From Dehalococcoidia bacterium (GTDB taxonomy: Bacteria > Chloroflexota > Dehalococcoidia > UBA2979): a stretch of DNA of 61,737 bases. The notes beneath the pieces are model-generated. The model saw nothing but the letters and a program-made list of their open reading frames with translations. It searched no databases and was not told the DNA's origin. The position numbers and the translations under genes were made by a program. Position 1 is the stretch's first letter. Each line of letters opens with the position of its first letter. The stretch spans positions 1-61,737 of the forward strand of contig JANQNP010000122.1 of NCBI GenBank assembly GCA_028279505.1, given 5' to 3'. Below, one piece after another: positions 34,952 to 43,511 of the stretch.

Positions 34952-36178
34952 GTGAACGGGACCTCGACGCAGCCGCGACTCTGGACGTGGCCGTACGCCT
35001 TGAACCTGCTGGCGACTCTGTCGTTCTTCGGCAGCTTCTTCTACCTCATCTCGGTGCTGCCGGACTACGTCGACTCGATCGGCGGGGCACCGTGGCAGGT
35101 GGGCCTCGTGGTTGCCGCCTACACAGCGGTGCCGCTGCTGACGCGGCCGCTGGTCGGGCGGTACGCGGACCGCGGGCACCGGGTGCGGATGATGCAGATC
35201 GGCGTGGCGACGCTGGTCGCCTCGCTCGGGCTGATGGTGATCGCGGAGGACGTCTGGTCGCTGATCGTGCTGCGGGTCGCGCAGGGGATCGGGCTCGCGA
35301 TGTTCCCAACGGCGGCAGGATCGATGATCGCGGAGCTGGCGCCGCTGCCGCGGCGGGGTGAGGGGGTCGGGTACTTCGGGATGGCCTCGGGGACGGCGCA
35401 GGCGGCGTTCCCGGCGCTCGGGGTGCTGGTCTTCGACCTGTGGGGCTACGACGCGGTGTTCCTGACGGCGGCCGGGACGGCGGCGTTCACGTTGCTGGTC
35501 GTCTCGACGTTCAGTGAGCCGACAGCGGCGGCCGCGCCCGACCTCGACGCGCCGACGACGCTGTTCCCTCGGCCGGCGATCTTCCCGATGGCGGTGTTCA
35601 TGACGGTGACGTTCGCGATCGGCGCGGCGTCGTCGTTCCTGCCGCTGCTCAACGACGAGCGCGACTTCGGGAACGTGGGCCTCTACTTCCTCTGCCTCGG
35701 GGTGCTGTCAGTCCTCGGTCGGCCGATCGCGGGGCGGACGGCGGACCGGTACGGGCGGACGATCATCATGGCGCCGGCCCTCGTGTGTGCCGCGCTCGGG
35801 ATGGCGCTGCTGGCGGTCGCCGACTCGATGGCGCTGATGCTGGTGGCGGGCGCGCTGGGCGGGATCGGGCTAGCCGGGGTGCACACCGGGGCGTATGCGC
35901 TCGCCCTCGACCGGGTCCCGGACAACCAGCGGGGCGGGGCGACGGCGGTGTTCCAGTATGCGTGGGACCTGGGGGGCCTCGGGGGTGGGGCGATCCTCGG
36001 GGTGATCGCGTCGCTGATCGCGGTGAGCGCGGTGTTCTGGGCGTCGGCGCTGATCGCGGCGGGCGGGTTCGCGCTGCTGCTGTACGGGCGGACGCTGGGA
36101 TGGACGCGACCCGCGGTGGCGAATGACGTCGCGGCGGGGGCGGTGGATTCGGCGGCGGCTCAGCAGGTCAGCCGGTAG
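34952..36178 (+). CDS. MFS transporter
   Basis: A 408-residue major facilitator with twelve helices. The conserved loop RPLVGRYADRGHRVRMMQIG between helices 2 and 3 and GRPIAGRTADRYGRTIIM between 8 and 9 mark the MFS_1 group. The GTG at 34952 has GGAAGGGCGG upstream, then NGTSTQPRLW and the first helix. Exported or imported substrate unknown; no partner gene. Confidence 0.9.
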   Translation: MNGTSTQPRLWTWPYALNLLATLSFFGSFFYLISVLPDYVDSIGGAPWQVGLVVAAYTAVPLLTRPLVGRYADRGHRVRMMQIGVATLVASLGLMVIAEDVWSLIVLRVAQGIGLAMFPTAAGSMIAELAPLPRRGEGVGYFGMASGTAQAAFPALGVLVFDLWGYDAVFLTAAGTAAFTLLVVSTFSEPTAAAAPDLDAPTTLFPRPAIFPMAVFMTVTFAIGAASSFLPLLNDERDFGNVGLYFLCLGVLSVLGRPIAGRTADRYGRTIIMAPALVCAALGMALLAVADSMALMLVAGALGGIGLAGVHTGAYALALDRVPDNQRGGATAVFQYAWDLGGLGGGAILGVIASLIAVSAVFWASALIAAGGFALLLYGRTLGWTRPAVANDVAAGAVDSAAAQQVSR

Positions 36179-36298
36179 CGAGTCACGACCGGACGGTGGA
36201 CGGGCGGTCGCCGGCCGAGCTGTCGTTCGACTTCATCGTCGAGCACCAAGGGCTCGAGGTTCGCTAGACCTCGAGGTGGGCTAGGCCTCGTGGGATCG

Positions 36299-37039
36299 TC
36301 AGGCGCCCGATGGGCGCGCGAGTGCGCTGACCAGGACGGCGGTGGCGCTGGCGACGTTGAGCGAGGTGACGCCGGCGCCCTCGGCGGGTGTGACGCGGAC
36401 GGTTTCGTCGCAGGCCTCGAGGGTGCGGGGGCGGAGGCCGCGCTCCTCGTTGCCGACGACGAGCATCCAGGGGCGGTCGCGCGGCAGGTCGTAGACGTCG
36501 CGATCGGCGCGCTCGGAGCTGCCGAGGAGCCAGACGCCGGCGTCGCGCGCCGTGCCGAGGGCGCGGTGGAGGTTGGTCTCGACGGCGAAGGGCACGGTCT
36601 CGACGCCGCCGCTGGCGACATCGTAGACGACGCCCGTCATCGAGGCGGCGCGGTCGCGCGACATGAGGATGCCGCGGACGCCGAAGAAGGCGGCGATGCG
36701 GAAGATCGCGCCGACGTTCTGTGGGTCCTGTAAGGAATCGAGGGCAAGCCAGAGGCCGCCTGCTGGGTCGGACTGGTCGTCGGAGCCGGCGCCGGCGACG
36801 AGCTCGTCGACGCGGACCGGGGAACGTTCCGCGACGCGGGCGATCGGGCCTCGCTCACGTCCGCCGGAGCGGCTGCGGTCCTCGAGCGTGCCGATCGGGA
36901 TGGCGAGGGAGTCCGCGAGTTCACGGGCGCGCTGCCAGGCGGGGCCGCCGCCGCGAGGCGGGAGCTCGAGGCGGGCGACGTCGCCGGGGCGCCGCTCGAG
37001 GGCGGCGATCACGCTGTGGGGGTTCCGCAGCTCGAGCAT
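36299..37039 (-). CDS. rlmB: SpoU/TrmH-family RNA 2'-O-methyltransferase (RlmB-like)
   Basis: A 246-residue SPOUT enzyme. An N-terminal substrate-binding part (LELRNPHSVIAALERRP) precedes the knotted catalytic domain with motif 1 LDSLQDPQNVGAIFRIAAF, motif 2 MLVVGNEERGLRP and motif 3 TSLNVASATAVLV. The N-terminal L30e-like domain and sequence fit 23S rRNA guanosine-2251 methyltransferase RlmB better than TrmH, although the exact target base is inferred. ATG 37039 has GAGG upstream. Monocistronic. Confidence 0.9.
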   Translation of the reverse strand: MLELRNPHSVIAALERRPGDVARLELPPRGGGPAWQRARELADSLAIPIGTLEDRSRSGGRERGPIARVAERSPVRVDELVAGAGSDDQSDPAGGLWLALDSLQDPQNVGAIFRIAAFFGVRGILMSRDRAASMTGVVYDVASGGVETVPFAVETNLHRALGTARDAGVWLLGSSERADRDVYDLPRDRPWMLVVGNEERGLRPRTLEACDETVRVTPAEGAGVTSLNVASATAVLVSALARPSGA

Positions 37040-37306
37040 CGGTGCCTCGCAGCCCTCGTGTGGTTCGCGGTCGTCGGGGGACGGCTTGCGGCGCCGTCCT
37101 CGGAGGGTGGCCGCGCGGGTGATGGTAGCGGGTGGTCAGCGAACACCCGACCCGGGCGGGTGGCCAGGCCTGACGGGGTGGCCGGACCTCGATGACGGGG
37201 TTTCCCCGACGCCCAACGGTGGGCAGAACGTCAGCATGGACGGGACTGAAACACGCGCGATCGCGGGGCGAACACGCCCGGCGACCGCGTCGCGCCAGGA
37301 GTGTGG

Positions 37307-37732
37307 ATGCGTCGAGCGCTGCGCCGGGGCCCGCTACAGCTGATCACGGCCCTCGCGATCTTCGCGGTGGGTGGCGCTGCGTTCACGGCGGTGAACGCGG
37401 TGCCGCAGACCTCGGCTGGTGAGGGCGCCGCGACGATTTCGGGGTTCACCGTGACGAACATCGCTTACGGCCTCGACCCGACGAATCCGCCGAACGTGAA
37501 CACGGTGACGTTCACGGCGACGGCCGACAACGGCGACGGGGTGAACACCTCGCTGCTGACGTTCGTCGAGTTCGTGAACGCGAGCGGGGACTGGTACCAG
37601 TGCACGCGCACGGGCGGCGTGCCCCCGGCCCACGACATCACGTGCGACACGACGCCCGCCAACCCGAACACGAACGTGCAGCTGACCGCTGTCGCGGCGA
37701 ACAACTTCACCGCGGTGATTGCGGAGCAGTAG
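37307..37732 (+). CDS. Secreted beta-rich protein next to a signal peptidase
   Basis: A 141-residue protein with a short basic N-terminus, a signal peptide (LQLITALAIFAVGGAAFTAV) and an Ig-like or camelysin/TasA-like mature part. The mature part is rich in T, N and V, with one cysteine pair (DWYQC ... DITCD) likely forming a disulfide. AGGAG lies 5 nt before ATG 37307. The stop codon is 9 nt from the signal peptidase start and its TAG overlaps that gene's ribosome site (TAGGAG). This mirrors the sipW-tasA arrangement of Bacillus, in which the peptidase processes its neighbour. Family not recognised with certainty. Confidence 0.8.
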   Translation: MRRALRRGPLQLITALAIFAVGGAAFTAVNAVPQTSAGEGAATISGFTVTNIAYGLDPTNPPNVNTVTFTATADNGDGVNTSLLTFVEFVNASGDWYQCTRTGGVPPAHDITCDTTPANPNTNVQLTAVAANNFTAVIAEQ

Positions 37733-37741
37733 GAGCGTGCT

Positions 37742-39727
37742 GTGCGCCGGCGAACTCGCCCCGCCCCCGTCGACACCGTCGCTCGGCACCCCGTCCGAGG
37801 CGCGCTCCTCGCTGGCGCATTGCTCGGCGCCGCTCTGCTCCTGTGGCTCGGCTTCGCACCAGCCTCGGTCGGCGGGAACTTCAGCTACGTGCTCATCCAG
37901 GGCGACTCGATGGCGCCGACCGTCCACCACGGCGACGTCGTCCTCCTCCGCGCCCGCGGCGACTACGACCCCGACGACGTCGTCGCCTACCGTCACCCCG
38001 ATCTCGGCGTGGTTCTTCACCGGATCACGATCGACCACGGCGGCCGCTTCACCGTCCAGGGCGACAACCGGAACACTCCCGACGCCTACCAGCCCACTCC
38101 CGACGACATCATCGGCGCGAGCATCCACGTTGTGCCGCGCGTCGGCGCCGCCGTTCGCGAGCTTCAGTCACCCGGCAACGCCGCCCTCCTCATCGCGGGC
38201 GCGATTGGCCTGGGCATCATGAGCCAGTCGTCGAACGGCGATCAGGGCGGGACGCGCCGGCGACGACCGGTGCGGTCCTCCGATCCGAACCCGCCGCGGA
38301 CGGCGCGGCAGGACATGCTGGCGAACGAGCAGGCGCGGCGATCGCGCCCGCGGCCCTCGGCGCGGCAGGCGCCGCACGCGGAGCCGTTCCTGCGCTCGCT
38401 CGAGCCGGCGGGGCCGAGCGGGCGGCCGCCACGCGGGCCGGGTGGTATGGACCTCGGACGGTTCAGCTTCTACGGGCCGTGGGGCGGGCAGCTGCTGGCG
38501 GTGCTGATCGCGGTGATGCTGATCGCGATCGCGCTGCCGATCGTGATGAGCACGCAGGGCACGACGGAGCTGACGACGAGCGCGGTGCCGTACGGGGTGC
38601 AGGGAACGTTCCGCTACGGGCCGGAGGCGACGGGTCGGCTGTTTGAGGGAGAAAGCGACGGGCCGCCGCAGCCGGTGTTCCGCGCGCTGACCTCGGAGCT
38701 GCCGATCGTGTACGAGTACACGATCGCCTCGGAGTCGGCGTTCGACCCGGAGAACGTGACGGGGGCGTATGAGCTGGTCGCGGAGGTGCGGCACGCGAAC
38801 GGCTGGCGGCAGCCGCTGGTGATCCAGCCGACGACGCTGTTCGCGGGTAGCAGCGTGGCACTCAACGGAACGCTCGACCTGACCGCGGTGGACACGGTGA
38901 TCGCGGACTTCGAGGCGGCGACCGGGATCACCTCGGACATCTACGAGCTGGGGATGGTCGCGACGGTGGCGATCGAGGGCGAGCTGGCGGGGCAGCCGTT
39001 CAGCCGCCGCGTCGTGCATCCGGCGGGCTTCCGGCTGACCGAGCTGCAGCTCCAGTTCGACGACCGGATCGGGGAGCTGGAGCTGCTCGAGGGCGGGACG
39101 GTGGCGACGCTGACGGCGACGAGCCGGATGCTGAGCGTGCCGCTGCTGGGCACGGAGATCGCGTACACGGACTTCCCGCGGATCGCGGTGACGGTGCTGG
39201 TGTTCTGCGGCTTCGGGCTGGCGGCGCTGGGGCTGATCACGTACCGAACGTTCCGCGCCGGGGAGCGGGCGCGGATCCATTCTCGGTACGACCACCTCCT
39301 CGTTGAGGTGGCGTCGGACCGGATCCCGGCGACCGGCCGGGTGCTGCGGGTGGCGCGGTTCGGGGACCTCGTGCGGGTCGCCGAGCGCGAGGGGTTGCCG
39401 ATCCTGGCGGCGGCGCCGCCGCTGGCGAACCGACGCGCGAACGTGGAGCCGGAGCCGGACGCGCCGTACCCGAACAGCCCGTTGCGCCGCGATCCGCGCG
39501 CGCTGATCGAGTCGTTCCTCGCGGGGGACGAGGAGGCGCTGGCGATCGTGGACGGGGCGCAAGCGGACCTCGACTCGCCGCAGGAGATCGTCGACAACGT
39601 GGTCGACCTCAGCGGCCAGTACTTCGTGATCGACGGCGACCTGACGTACCGCTACGTGGCGGACGAGGTGCTGCCGGGCTCGCGGTTCGAGCGGACCGAC
39701 GACTACTACGACGACGAGGCTGCCTAG
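37742..39727 (+). CDS. Archaeal/ER-type signal peptidase I fused to a DUF5305-like membrane ectodomain
   Basis: A 661-residue fusion. Residues 1-165 are a complete S26B signal peptidase: transmembrane helix 20-40, Ser56 in IQGDSMAPTVHHGDVVLL, His93 in GVVLHRIT replacing the lysine of bacterial enzymes, and QGDNRNTPD. A linker rich in Arg and Pro follows. A second helix (about 250-272, LLAVLIAVMLIAIALPIVMS) leads to a ~200-residue beta-rich ectodomain (VYEYTIASESAFDPENV ... DTVIADFEAATGITSDIYEL) resembling DUF5305. A third helix (about 480-503) and a ~155-residue cytoplasmic tail end the protein. DUF5305 genes are usually separate neighbours of such peptidases; here both are one chain. GTG 37742 has TAGGAG 6 nt upstream. 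Confidence 0.88.
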   Translation: MRRRTRPAPVDTVARHPVRGALLAGALLGAALLLWLGFAPASVGGNFSYVLIQGDSMAPTVHHGDVVLLRARGDYDPDDVVAYRHPDLGVVLHRITIDHGGRFTVQGDNRNTPDAYQPTPDDIIGASIHVVPRVGAAVRELQSPGNAALLIAGAIGLGIMSQSSNGDQGGTRRRRPVRSSDPNPPRTARQDMLANEQARRSRPRPSARQAPHAEPFLRSLEPAGPSGRPPRGPGGMDLGRFSFYGPWGGQLLAVLIAVMLIAIALPIVMSTQGTTELTTSAVPYGVQGTFRYGPEATGRLFEGESDGPPQPVFRALTSELPIVYEYTIASESAFDPENVTGAYELVAEVRHANGWRQPLVIQPTTLFAGSSVALNGTLDLTAVDTVIADFEAATGITSDIYELGMVATVAIEGELAGQPFSRRVVHPAGFRLTELQLQFDDRIGELELLEGGTVATLTATSRMLSVPLLGTEIAYTDFPRIAVTVLVFCGFGLAALGLITYRTFRAGERARIHSRYDHLLVEVASDRIPATGRVLRVARFGDLVRVAEREGLPILAAAPPLANRRANVEPEPDAPYPNSPLRRDPRALIESFLAGDEEALAIVDGAQADLDSPQEIVDNVVDLSGQYFVIDGDLTYRYVADEVLPGSRFERTDDYYDDEAA

Positions 39728-39748
39728 CAGGCCCGCGGCGGTGCTGAG

Positions 39749-40225
39749 ATGAAGGTGATCGCAGTCCTCCTGCTTGCCGCCCTCGTCCTGTTCGCCGGGA
39801 CGACGCGGCTGACCGGGTCCGCGGCCGCGGTCACGGTGCCGGGGAGCTCGTCCAGCGCCTCGGCGGTGGCGATCACGGCGAACGATCTGAAGCCGGCGAT
39901 CTGCGCGGGGATCAACCTGACGGCGATCGTGAGCGGGAGCGGCGTGATCAACGGCACCGCGGCGAACGAGCTGATCATCGGCTCCAGCGGTGTCGACACG
40001 ATCGCCGGGGGCGGCGGGGATGACTGCATCCTCGGTGGTGGCGGCGACGACCAGGTCGATGGGGACGCCGGCGCGGACGTGCTGTCGGGCGGCCCGGGCG
40101 ACGACACGGTGACCGGCGGCACCGAGGTGGACACGCTGTACGGCGGCGCCGACACGGACATCTGCACCGGTGGCGGAGACGGCGACCTCTTCCCCGGCGG
40201 CGACTGCGAGACGCAGAACCCGTAG
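39749..40225 (+). CDS. Secreted RTX-type calcium-binding repeat protein
   Basis: A 158-residue secreted protein with a signal peptide (about 1-25) and, from residue ~70, six to seven imperfect RTX nonapeptides (GGxGxDxxx), for example GGGGDDQVDGDAGADVLSGG and GPGDDTVTGG. Such repeats fold as calcium-filled beta-rolls after export. Two cysteine pairs are unusual for classic RTX proteins. It lies 21 nt after the signal peptidase fusion on the same strand and is a likely second client of it. No enzymatic domain. Confidence 0.88.
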   Translation: MKVIAVLLLAALVLFAGTTRLTGSAAAVTVPGSSSSASAVAITANDLKPAICAGINLTAIVSGSGVINGTAANELIIGSSGVDTIAGGGGDDCILGGGGDDQVDGDAGADVLSGGPGDDTVTGGTEVDTLYGGADTDICTGGGDGDLFPGGDCETQNP

Positions 40226-40325
40226 CGCCTCGATCCGCGCTCGACCGCGCGCTCCTCAGCGACCTCCGCAGCACGAACAGCTCCCGCTACCATCCGACCG
40301 GCCGATGAGCCGGGCGGGGGCCGCG

Positions 40326-41459
40326 ATGCAGATCACCGACATCCAGACCGTGGTCGTCGACGCCGCGAAGGGCGCGGTGAGCGCGGCGCGGCGGACGTGG
40401 CTGTTCGTCGAGGTGCACACCGACGAGGGCGTGATCGGGATCGGCGAGGCGAGCCAGAGCCGGCTGGACGCCGGGGTGGTGGCGGCGATCGAGGAGATGA
40501 AGCCGAGCTACGTGGGGCAGGACGCGGTGGGCCTCGTGCGGCGACAGCACCGGCGGTGGCTCGACAACCCGTTCGCCGGGCGGGTGCGCTACGCGGCGGT
40601 GAGCGGGATCGAGATGGCGCTGTGGGACCTCGCCGGGAAGGCGCTGGGCCAGCCGGTGCACGCGCTCCTGGGTGGGGCGATCCGTGAGCGGATCCCGCTG
40701 TACGCGAACCTCAGTCAGGCGACGCCGTCGCGTGCGCCGGAGGATCTGGCCTCGACGGCGGCGCGCGCGGTCAGCCACGGGTTCGAGGCGGTGAAGGTCT
40801 ACCCGTTCCCGCAGGCGGGAGAGGTGGCGCCGAACCGCGGGACCGCGCTGACGCGCGGCGAGATCGGTCTCGCGGAGGCGCGGGTGAGCGCGGTGCGAGA
40901 GGCGATCGGCCCGGAGGTGGCGCTGCACACTGACTGGGCGTGGGCGCTGACGCCGGGTGATGCGGCCTCGGTAGCGGAGCGGCTGCGGCCGTACGACCTC
41001 TTCTGGATCGAGGAGCCGTTCGCGGCAGACGACCCGGAGGAGTTCGCGGCGCTGCGGCGGCAGATCCGGCCGCGGATGGCGGGCGGGGAGCAGCTCTCCG
41101 AGGTGCTGCCGTTCCGGCAGCTCTTCGAGGCGCGGGCGCTGGACGTGGTGATGCCCGACGTGAAGTGGGTGGGCGGAATCTCGGCGTTCCTCGAGATCGC
41201 GGCGCTGGCCGCGGCGTTCGACGTGGAGGTGTCGCCGCACAACATGTCGGGGCCGGTGGCGACGGCGGCGTGCGTGCAGCTGAGCGCGGTCCTCGGAAGC
41301 TTCCTCACGCTGGAATACGGGTACGCGGGGGTGCCGTGGCGGGCGGACCTGGTGCGCGGGACGGAGGTGGTGGCGGACGGGACGATCCCGCTGCCGAGCG
41401 CGCCCGGGCTGGGGATCGAGTGGGACGGCGAGGCCGCGCGGGCGCACCCGGCGGGCTGA
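40326..41459 (+). CDS. Enolase-superfamily enzyme (mandelate racemase / muconate lactonizing group)
   Basis: A 377-residue enolase-superfamily protein. The N-terminal capping domain ends at IEMALWDLAGKALGQPVHALLGG; the barrel has KVYPFPQAG with the catalytic Lys strand, metal ligands in ALHTDWAWAL (Asp), FWIEEPF (Glu) and AGGEQL (Glu), DVVMPDVKWVGGISAF, and the C-terminal HNMSGPVATAA histidine. The His at strand 7 and Asp pattern fit sugar-acid dehydratases such as galactonate or gluconate dehydratase. ATG 40326 chosen at the MQITDI start; ATG 40305 also possible. Substrate unknown. Confidence 0.9.
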   Translation: MQITDIQTVVVDAAKGAVSAARRTWLFVEVHTDEGVIGIGEASQSRLDAGVVAAIEEMKPSYVGQDAVGLVRRQHRRWLDNPFAGRVRYAAVSGIEMALWDLAGKALGQPVHALLGGAIRERIPLYANLSQATPSRAPEDLASTAARAVSHGFEAVKVYPFPQAGEVAPNRGTALTRGEIGLAEARVSAVREAIGPEVALHTDWAWALTPGDAASVAERLRPYDLFWIEEPFAADDPEEFAALRRQIRPRMAGGEQLSEVLPFRQLFEARALDVVMPDVKWVGGISAFLEIAALAAAFDVEVSPHNMSGPVATAACVQLSAVLGSFLTLEYGYAGVPWRADLVRGTEVVADGTIPLPSAPGLGIEWDGEAARAHPAG

Positions 41460-41547
41460 CGCCGCCATCGAGCACCCACCACATATGTTGTGAGATCGGC
41501 TCGGGCGGTCCACCATGCCCTCGGGAGGCAGTCGAGGGGGCAAGACG

Positions 41548-42003
41548 ATGCAGGTGGCTTACAGCCGCTGGGAGCGGCGCGACGCGACAGCGCGGGAGGA
41601 CCTGGGGCGAGCGGCGATCAACTTCTGCCGCGCGCAACGACAGCACAACGCGAAGGTGACGGGCGCGCGGTACTTCTGGGTGGACGCCGGGAACACGATC
41701 GCGATGCTGGTGGAGGGGCAGCCGGGTTTCGCGGACTTCGACCCGGACCCGGCGGGCAGCCTGACGGCGGCGCAGTTCCAGATGAACGACATGGCGCGGC
41801 AGGTCTCGAGCGAACTCTGGACCGACGCGCGGATGGGCCTCGAGGCGTACGAGCGCGCGGGGCGACCGTCCGGGACCGACTCCTCACTGTGCCGCGTGTG
41901 CGGCGGAACCGGGTCGCTCGCCGGTACCGACGTCGGGGGCGGCGAGGAGGTCACGAGCTGCGTCGTGTGCGACGGCACGGGGCGGCCGCTGGCGGCCGGC
42001 TAG
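41548..42003 (+). CDS. Small protein with DnaJ-type CxxCxGxG zinc motifs
   Basis: A 151-residue cytosolic protein. The first ~105 residues are alpha/beta and of no recognised family (VTGARYFWVDAGNTIAMLVE). The C-terminus holds two CxxCxGxG motifs, CRVCGGTG and CVVCDGTG, spaced 19 residues apart, which would bind one zinc as in the DnaJ cysteine-rich domain. There is no J domain. ATG 41548 has GAGGGGG 8 nt upstream. It may be a chaperone-like or RNA-associated factor, but no function is known. Confidence 0.75.
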   Translation: MQVAYSRWERRDATAREDLGRAAINFCRAQRQHNAKVTGARYFWVDAGNTIAMLVEGQPGFADFDPDPAGSLTAAQFQMNDMARQVSSELWTDARMGLEAYERAGRPSGTDSSLCRVCGGTGSLAGTDVGGGEEVTSCVVCDGTGRPLAAG

Positions 42004-42109
42004 GCACTCCACGCAGGTCCGGGGGCCTCGATTGCTCGAGCGTCCTCGGTAGGTCGGGGTCCGGGCTCGAGCGTCCTCGGTCGGCCGGATGCCCTCGAGC
42101 GGTCGGGGG

Positions 42110-42589
42110 TCAGGCGGGGTCGGCGGTGACGAGGCGGCCGAAGCGCTGGTCGAGCACGCGGCGGCGGAAGTCGAAGATCGCCTCGACGCGCCGGCCGACG
42201 ACGAGCTTCTCGATGAGGTCGCCGATCGGTCCGAACGGGACCGAGTAGTAGACGATGTCGCGCATGTGAATGCCGCCGGGGACCTCGGTGAAGTGGTGCT
42301 CGTGGTGCCAGACGCGGTAGGGGCCGAGCCGCTGCTCGTCGACGAAGTAGCGGCCTTCGTCGACGTGGGTGATCTCGGTGACCCACTGGACGGGGATGCG
42401 GAACAGCGGCCGCACCTTGTAGGTGATGATCAGCCCGGCGTAGGCGCGATCGGGCATGGGCGAGGTGATCTCGAAGCCCATGTCGGGCGGGGTGATCACG
42501 GCGAGGTTGCGAGGGTCGGAGAAGAACGCCCAGGCCTCGTCGCGGTCGATCGGCAGGGTCTGCTCGGTCTCGAAGCGGTGGAGTGACAT
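42110..42589 (-). CDS. SRPBCC-family ligand-binding protein
   Basis: A 159-residue helix-grip (START/Bet v1-like) protein: FETEQTLPIDRDEAWAFFSD and NLAVITPPDMGFEIT at the start, TEITHVDEGRYFVDEQRLGP and HEHHFTEVPGGIHMRDIVYY in the sheet, and the long C-terminal helix with DFRRRVLDQRFG. This subgroup is regularly found fused or adjacent to TIGR01777 epimerases, as here (31 nt downstream). It is the third gene of the MerR-B12, epimerase, SRPBCC operon. It probably binds a hydrophobic ligand or lipid. ATG 42589 follows GAGGAG. Confidence 0.9.
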   Translation of the reverse strand: MSLHRFETEQTLPIDRDEAWAFFSDPRNLAVITPPDMGFEITSPMPDRAYAGLIITYKVRPLFRIPVQWVTEITHVDEGRYFVDEQRLGPYRVWHHEHHFTEVPGGIHMRDIVYYSVPFGPIGDLIEKLVVGRRVEAIFDFRRRVLDQRFGRLVTADPA

Positions 42590-42620
42590 CGCGCGACTCC
42601 TCGAGCGGTGGCGCGCGGCC

Positions 42621-43511
42621 CTAGAGGGCCGCGAGTTCGGCAGGGAGGGCCTCGGCGAGGGTCGTGGCGGTGAACTCCCAACCGGCCTCGGTCAGCCGCT
42701 GTGGCACGACGCGCTGGCTGACGAGGCCGGTCTCCTCGGCCTTCTCGCCGCCCATGATCAGCTTCAGCATGAAGCCGGGGAGCGGGAAGACGGTGGGGCG
42801 GCTGATGGCCGAGCCGAGGTCCTTGGTGAAGCCGGCGTTGGTGATCTCTTGCGGGCCGACGGCGTTGATCGGGCCGGAGATCGCGTCGTCGAGGACGGCG
42901 TGCTCGTAGATGCGTACGAGGTCCTCGAGCCCGACCCACGGGAAGTACTGGTTGCCGCTGCCGATCTTGCCGCCGAGGCCGAACTTGAACGGGGTGATGA
43001 GCTGCGGGAGGAGGCTGCGTGGCACGACACCGCTGCGGACCATGGCGACGCGCAGGCCGAGCTCCTCGGCGCGGGCGGCTTCCGCCTCCCAGTCGACGAC
43101 GAGGTCGGCGAGGAAGCCGGCGCCGCGGGATGACTCCTCGGTGAGGCGCTCCTCGCCGCGGTCGCCGTAGAAGCCGACGGCGGAGGAGGTGACGAAGGCC
43201 TTCGGGCGTTCGGTCATGCCGCGGATGGTCTCGACGAGGAGGCGGGCGCCGTCGATGCGGCTCGAGCGCATCTCCTCCTTGTAGGCGGCGCTCCAGCGGC
43301 CGTCGCCGATGGAGGCGCCGGCGAGGTGCAGGACGACGTCGACGCCCTCGAGCGCCCCATCGCGGATCCAGCCGGTGGCCGGGTTCCAGGCGGCGTCCGG
43401 GTTGGAGTCGTCTCCGTGGCGGAGCGGCTGGATCTCGTGGCCGGCGGCCTCGAAGCGAGGCCGGAGCGCCGAGCCAACCATTCCAGAGCTACCGGTGATC
43501 GCGATACGCAT
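42621..43511 (-). CDS. TIGR01777-family NAD-dependent epimerase (YfcH-like, DUF1731)
   Basis: A 296-residue extended short-chain dehydrogenase with the Rossmann motif ITGSSGMVGSAL, VVLHLAGASIGDGRW, SSAVGFYGDRGEERLTEES (YG in place of YxxxK, usual for the family) and the C-terminal DUF1731 domain ending LTEAGWEFTATTLAEAL. Its physiological substrate is not known; homologues sit in light-induced gene clusters of marine proteobacteria. The start overlaps the merR stop by one base (TAATG) and has GGAGG upstream, so it is coupled to the regulator. Confidence 0.92.
   Translation of the reverse strand: MRIAITGSSGMVGSALRPRFEAAGHEIQPLRHGDDSNPDAAWNPATGWIRDGALEGVDVVLHLAGASIGDGRWSAAYKEEMRSSRIDGARLLVETIRGMTERPKAFVTSSAVGFYGDRGEERLTEESSRGAGFLADLVVDWEAEAARAEELGLRVAMVRSGVVPRSLLPQLITPFKFGLGGKIGSGNQYFPWVGLEDLVRIYEHAVLDDAISGPINAVGPQEITNAGFTKDLGSAISRPTVFPLPGFMLKLIMGGEKAEETGLVSQRVVPQRLTEAGWEFTATTLAEALPAELAAL

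Noticed and set aside
37170..37215. Terminator-like GACGGGGTTTCCCCGAC before the secreted-protein cluster
   Set aside because: Stem is short, there is no T-run, and no upstream + strand gene needs terminating here.
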